NCBI GenBank assembly: GCA_022361535.1
Contig: JAKSAU010000299.1
Coordinates: 1-7,036 of the forward strand
Source: Desulfobacterales bacterium
GTDB taxonomy: Bacteria > Desulfobacterota > Desulfobacteria > Desulfobacterales > Desulfobacteraceae
Reading direction: 5' to 3'
DNA length: 7,036 nt
This document shows, piece by piece, positions 5,440 through 7,036 of the stretch. Made by a program: the position numbers and the translations under genes. The first letter of the stretch is position 1; every line of letters begins with the position of its first letter. The notes under the pieces were generated by a model. That model made no database searches. It was not told where the DNA came from and saw only the letters and a program-made list of their open reading frames with translations.

Positions 5440-6996
5440 AAACCACCAGCGCTCACATGCGCGCAGGCCGTCGAGTTCCACATTGCCTGCCACAGGATTG
5501 AAACCGATCTTGTCGCTGGCTGCATCCACAATGTTCGCGATCATGGGGATAACAACGCTGCCATCATCATGGAGGGTTTTCTGCAGTTCATAGTACATCT
5601 GGCGCCGTTTATCCGGATTGAGTTCCGCGCGTGCTTCTTTGACCAGTTTGTCAAAGGAAGGCACTTTCCAGTTGGATTCGTTGGCAGAGGCTTCGGTGAC
5701 ATAAGTCATGGAGAGAATCCAGTCTACCGTAGGTCTTGCGTACCAGAAGGAGGCACAGAACGGTTTAACCCGCCATACCTTGGCCCAATATCCATCATTT
5801 GCTTCTTTGACTACTTCCATCTTCATGCCGGCCTTGGTGGCATGCTCTTTCCAGAGCTGTGCAGTATCCACGCATCCGTTGTAAACCATGTCTGCTACAT
5901 GGAGGCGAACCACTTCGTCTTGGAGGCCGGATTTTTTCAAATGGAATTTTACTTTGTCCGGATCATACTGGCGCTGAGGAATGTCAGTCGCTGCATATTT
6001 TACAAAGGATGGTACAGGGTAATCATTGCCTGGTACGCCATATCCCTGGAGGATGGTTTTGACCAGGGCATCCCTGTCAACGGAGTATTTAACGGCTTTT
6101 CTGAAGTCGGCGTTATCGTATGGTTTAACATCCTTTCTCATGGGAAAGGTGTATGTCAGGCCGCCTGGCGTATTGATGACTTGGATGCCTTTCATGCGTC
6201 CCAGTAATCTTGCGGTTTTTCTGTCCGGCCTGTTGATGATGTGGACCTGGCCTGTTTTAAGGGCTGTCGTACGGGCTGTATCATCTGCCATGGTGATGAT
6301 TTCAATGGAATCGAACCAGGCACGGTCTTCTTTAAAGTAATTGGGGTTGCGTTCACCAAATGCGCGTACGCCAGGTTCCCATTCCTTTAATACATAACCG
6401 CCGGTTCCCATACCATCCTCAAAATTGGTGGTACCGGCAGGCACGCAAGGGAGGCGTGTGGAGCTTAAAATATATGGGAAGTCCGCGTTAGGCGCGTCCA
6501 GGATGACTTTGAATTCAAACTTTCCGGTTTTAACAACCTCTTTAATTGGTTTTACAACAGCGGCTATCTGGGATTTATTGCCTTCTCCGCGGTGGTGGTT
6601 GATGGAGAAAAGCGCATCTTCAGCATCCATGGTTTTACCGTTGTGGAATTCTACGTCGTTTCTAAGTTTGAAATGCCAGATCTTTGCACCTGGCTCTGCA
6701 TTCCATTCTTTTACCAGTTCAGGTTGAAGCTCGCCGTTTTTGTCCAGTTCAAGAAAGGGGTTCCGGTAAAGGCCCATGGTGGTCATCTGGTCAAAAACAC
6801 CGGAAAAGTTAGAAGGGTCAAGGCTGTCCGTAGTGGAGCCGCCGGCAAGGCCCAATTTCAGTGCGCCGCCCCTTGAGGGGCCTGCGGCAAAGACGTTTTT
6901 AAGCAGCCCGGGTGCGGGGATGGCTGCGGTAACACCTGCGGCAAGTGCGCCTTTCATAAACGTTCTTCGGGTCATTCCGGGAAAGTACTCAGTCAT
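5431..6996 (-). CDS. Tat-exported solute-binding protein of the peptide/Opp family
   Basis: A 521-residue periplasmic receptor of the SBP_bac_5 (DppA/OppA) family that delivers substrate to the permeases. The N-terminus has a twin-arginine motif TRRTFMK (9-15), a mildly hydrophobic stretch 17-32 and a probable cleavage site around FAAG (36-39). There is no lipobox cysteine, so it is a soluble protein exported folded by Tat. Family landmarks include IWHFKLRNDVEFHNGK (106-121) and AEDALFSINHHR (125-136). At 418-425 it reads WYARPTVD; in OppA the equivalent segment is WCAD, whose Asp holds the peptide's N-terminal amine, so here R421 probably replaces that Asp. The substrate is therefore uncertain and need not be a free-amine peptide. 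The ATG at 6996 has AAAGGAAA upstream. First gene of the importer operon; its promoter is outside the window. Confidence 0.95.
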   Translation of the reverse strand: MTEYFPGMTRRTFMKGALAAGVTAAIPAPGLLKNVFAAGPSRGGALKLGLAGGSTTDSLDPSNFSGVFDQMTTMGLYRNPFLELDKNGELQPELVKEWNAEPGAKIWHFKLRNDVEFHNGKTMDAEDALFSINHHRGEGNKSQIAAVVKPIKEVVKTGKFEFKVILDAPNADFPYILSSTRLPCVPAGTTNFEDGMGTGGYVLKEWEPGVRAFGERNPNYFKEDRAWFDSIEIITMADDTARTTALKTGQVHIINRPDRKTARLLGRMKGIQVINTPGGLTYTFPMRKDVKPYDNADFRKAVKYSVDRDALVKTILQGYGVPGNDYPVPSFVKYAATDIPQRQYDPDKVKFHLKKSGLQDEVVRLHVADMVYNGCVDTAQLWKEHATKAGMKMEVVKEANDGYWAKVWRVKPFCASFWYARPTVDWILSMTYVTEASANESNWKVPSFDKLVKEARAELNPDKRRQMYYELQKTLHDDGSVVIPMIANIVDAASDKIGFNPVAGNVELDGLRACERWWFKA

Positions 6997-7036
6997 AGCG
7001 GTTTCCTTTCTTTAAAGTTTATTGAGGGTTACATCA

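Noticed and set aside
5298..5531. A 77-codon minus-strand frame across the end of the binding-protein gene and the gap
   Set aside because: It overlaps the binding-protein C-terminus in another frame and runs through the stem-loops; no recognisable features.
5569..6207. A 212-codon open frame on the plus strand opposite the binding-protein gene
   Set aside because: Antisense to a well-supported family member, with no recognisable domain in its translation; a shadow frame.
6997..7036. Promoter of the importer operon
   Set aside because: Only 40 bases remain upstream of the first gene; they hold the ribosome site (AAAGGAAA) but no convincing -35/-10 pair or copy of the TetR palindrome.

Overview
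All convincing genes in this window lie on the minus strand, so it reads from right to left. The DNA looks like a Gram-negative bacterium: a periplasmic binding protein with a twin-arginine (Tat) signal and no lipobox feeds an inner-membrane ABC importer. The overall flavour of the proteins (Tat-exported binding protein, TetR regulator, radical SAM enzyme) would suit a Desulfobacterota-type anaerobe, but that is an impression only; no gene here fixes the taxon.

Right part (6996 to 1794): a complete oligopeptide/dipeptide-type (PepT/Opp/Dpp) ABC importer operon. In transcription order it has a Tat-exported solute-binding protein, a DppB-type permease, a DppC-type permease, and one polypeptide that fuses the two ATPases (DppD-DppF). 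The last three genes are packed 10 and 12 bases apart. The binding-protein gene is separated from them by 174 bases holding two stem-loops, the usual arrangement when the binding protein is made in excess over the membrane parts. A long perfect hairpin 14 bases after the ATPase stop closes the operon. Its promoter lies beyond the right edge.

Middle (1503 to 1793): a 291-base gap with the terminator, a plausible promoter for the regulator gene, a near-perfect 33-base palindrome over that promoter (probable TetR operator), and, on the plus strand, a doubtful 32-codon cysteine-rich reading frame behind a perfect anti-16S sequence.

Left part: a TetR-family regulator (start corrected to 1472), then after 104 bases a radical SAM enzyme cut by the left edge. 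It carries the CxxxCxxC cluster motif and a GGEP motif. Whether the regulator controls itself only, the radical SAM gene or also the importer cannot be decided from the window.

The most useful points for follow-up are the probable autoregulatory operator at 1491-1523, the replacement of the usual amine-binding Asp by Arg in the binding protein (substrate may not be an ordinary peptide), and the unassigned radical SAM enzyme. I do not see evidence for a wholly new system.
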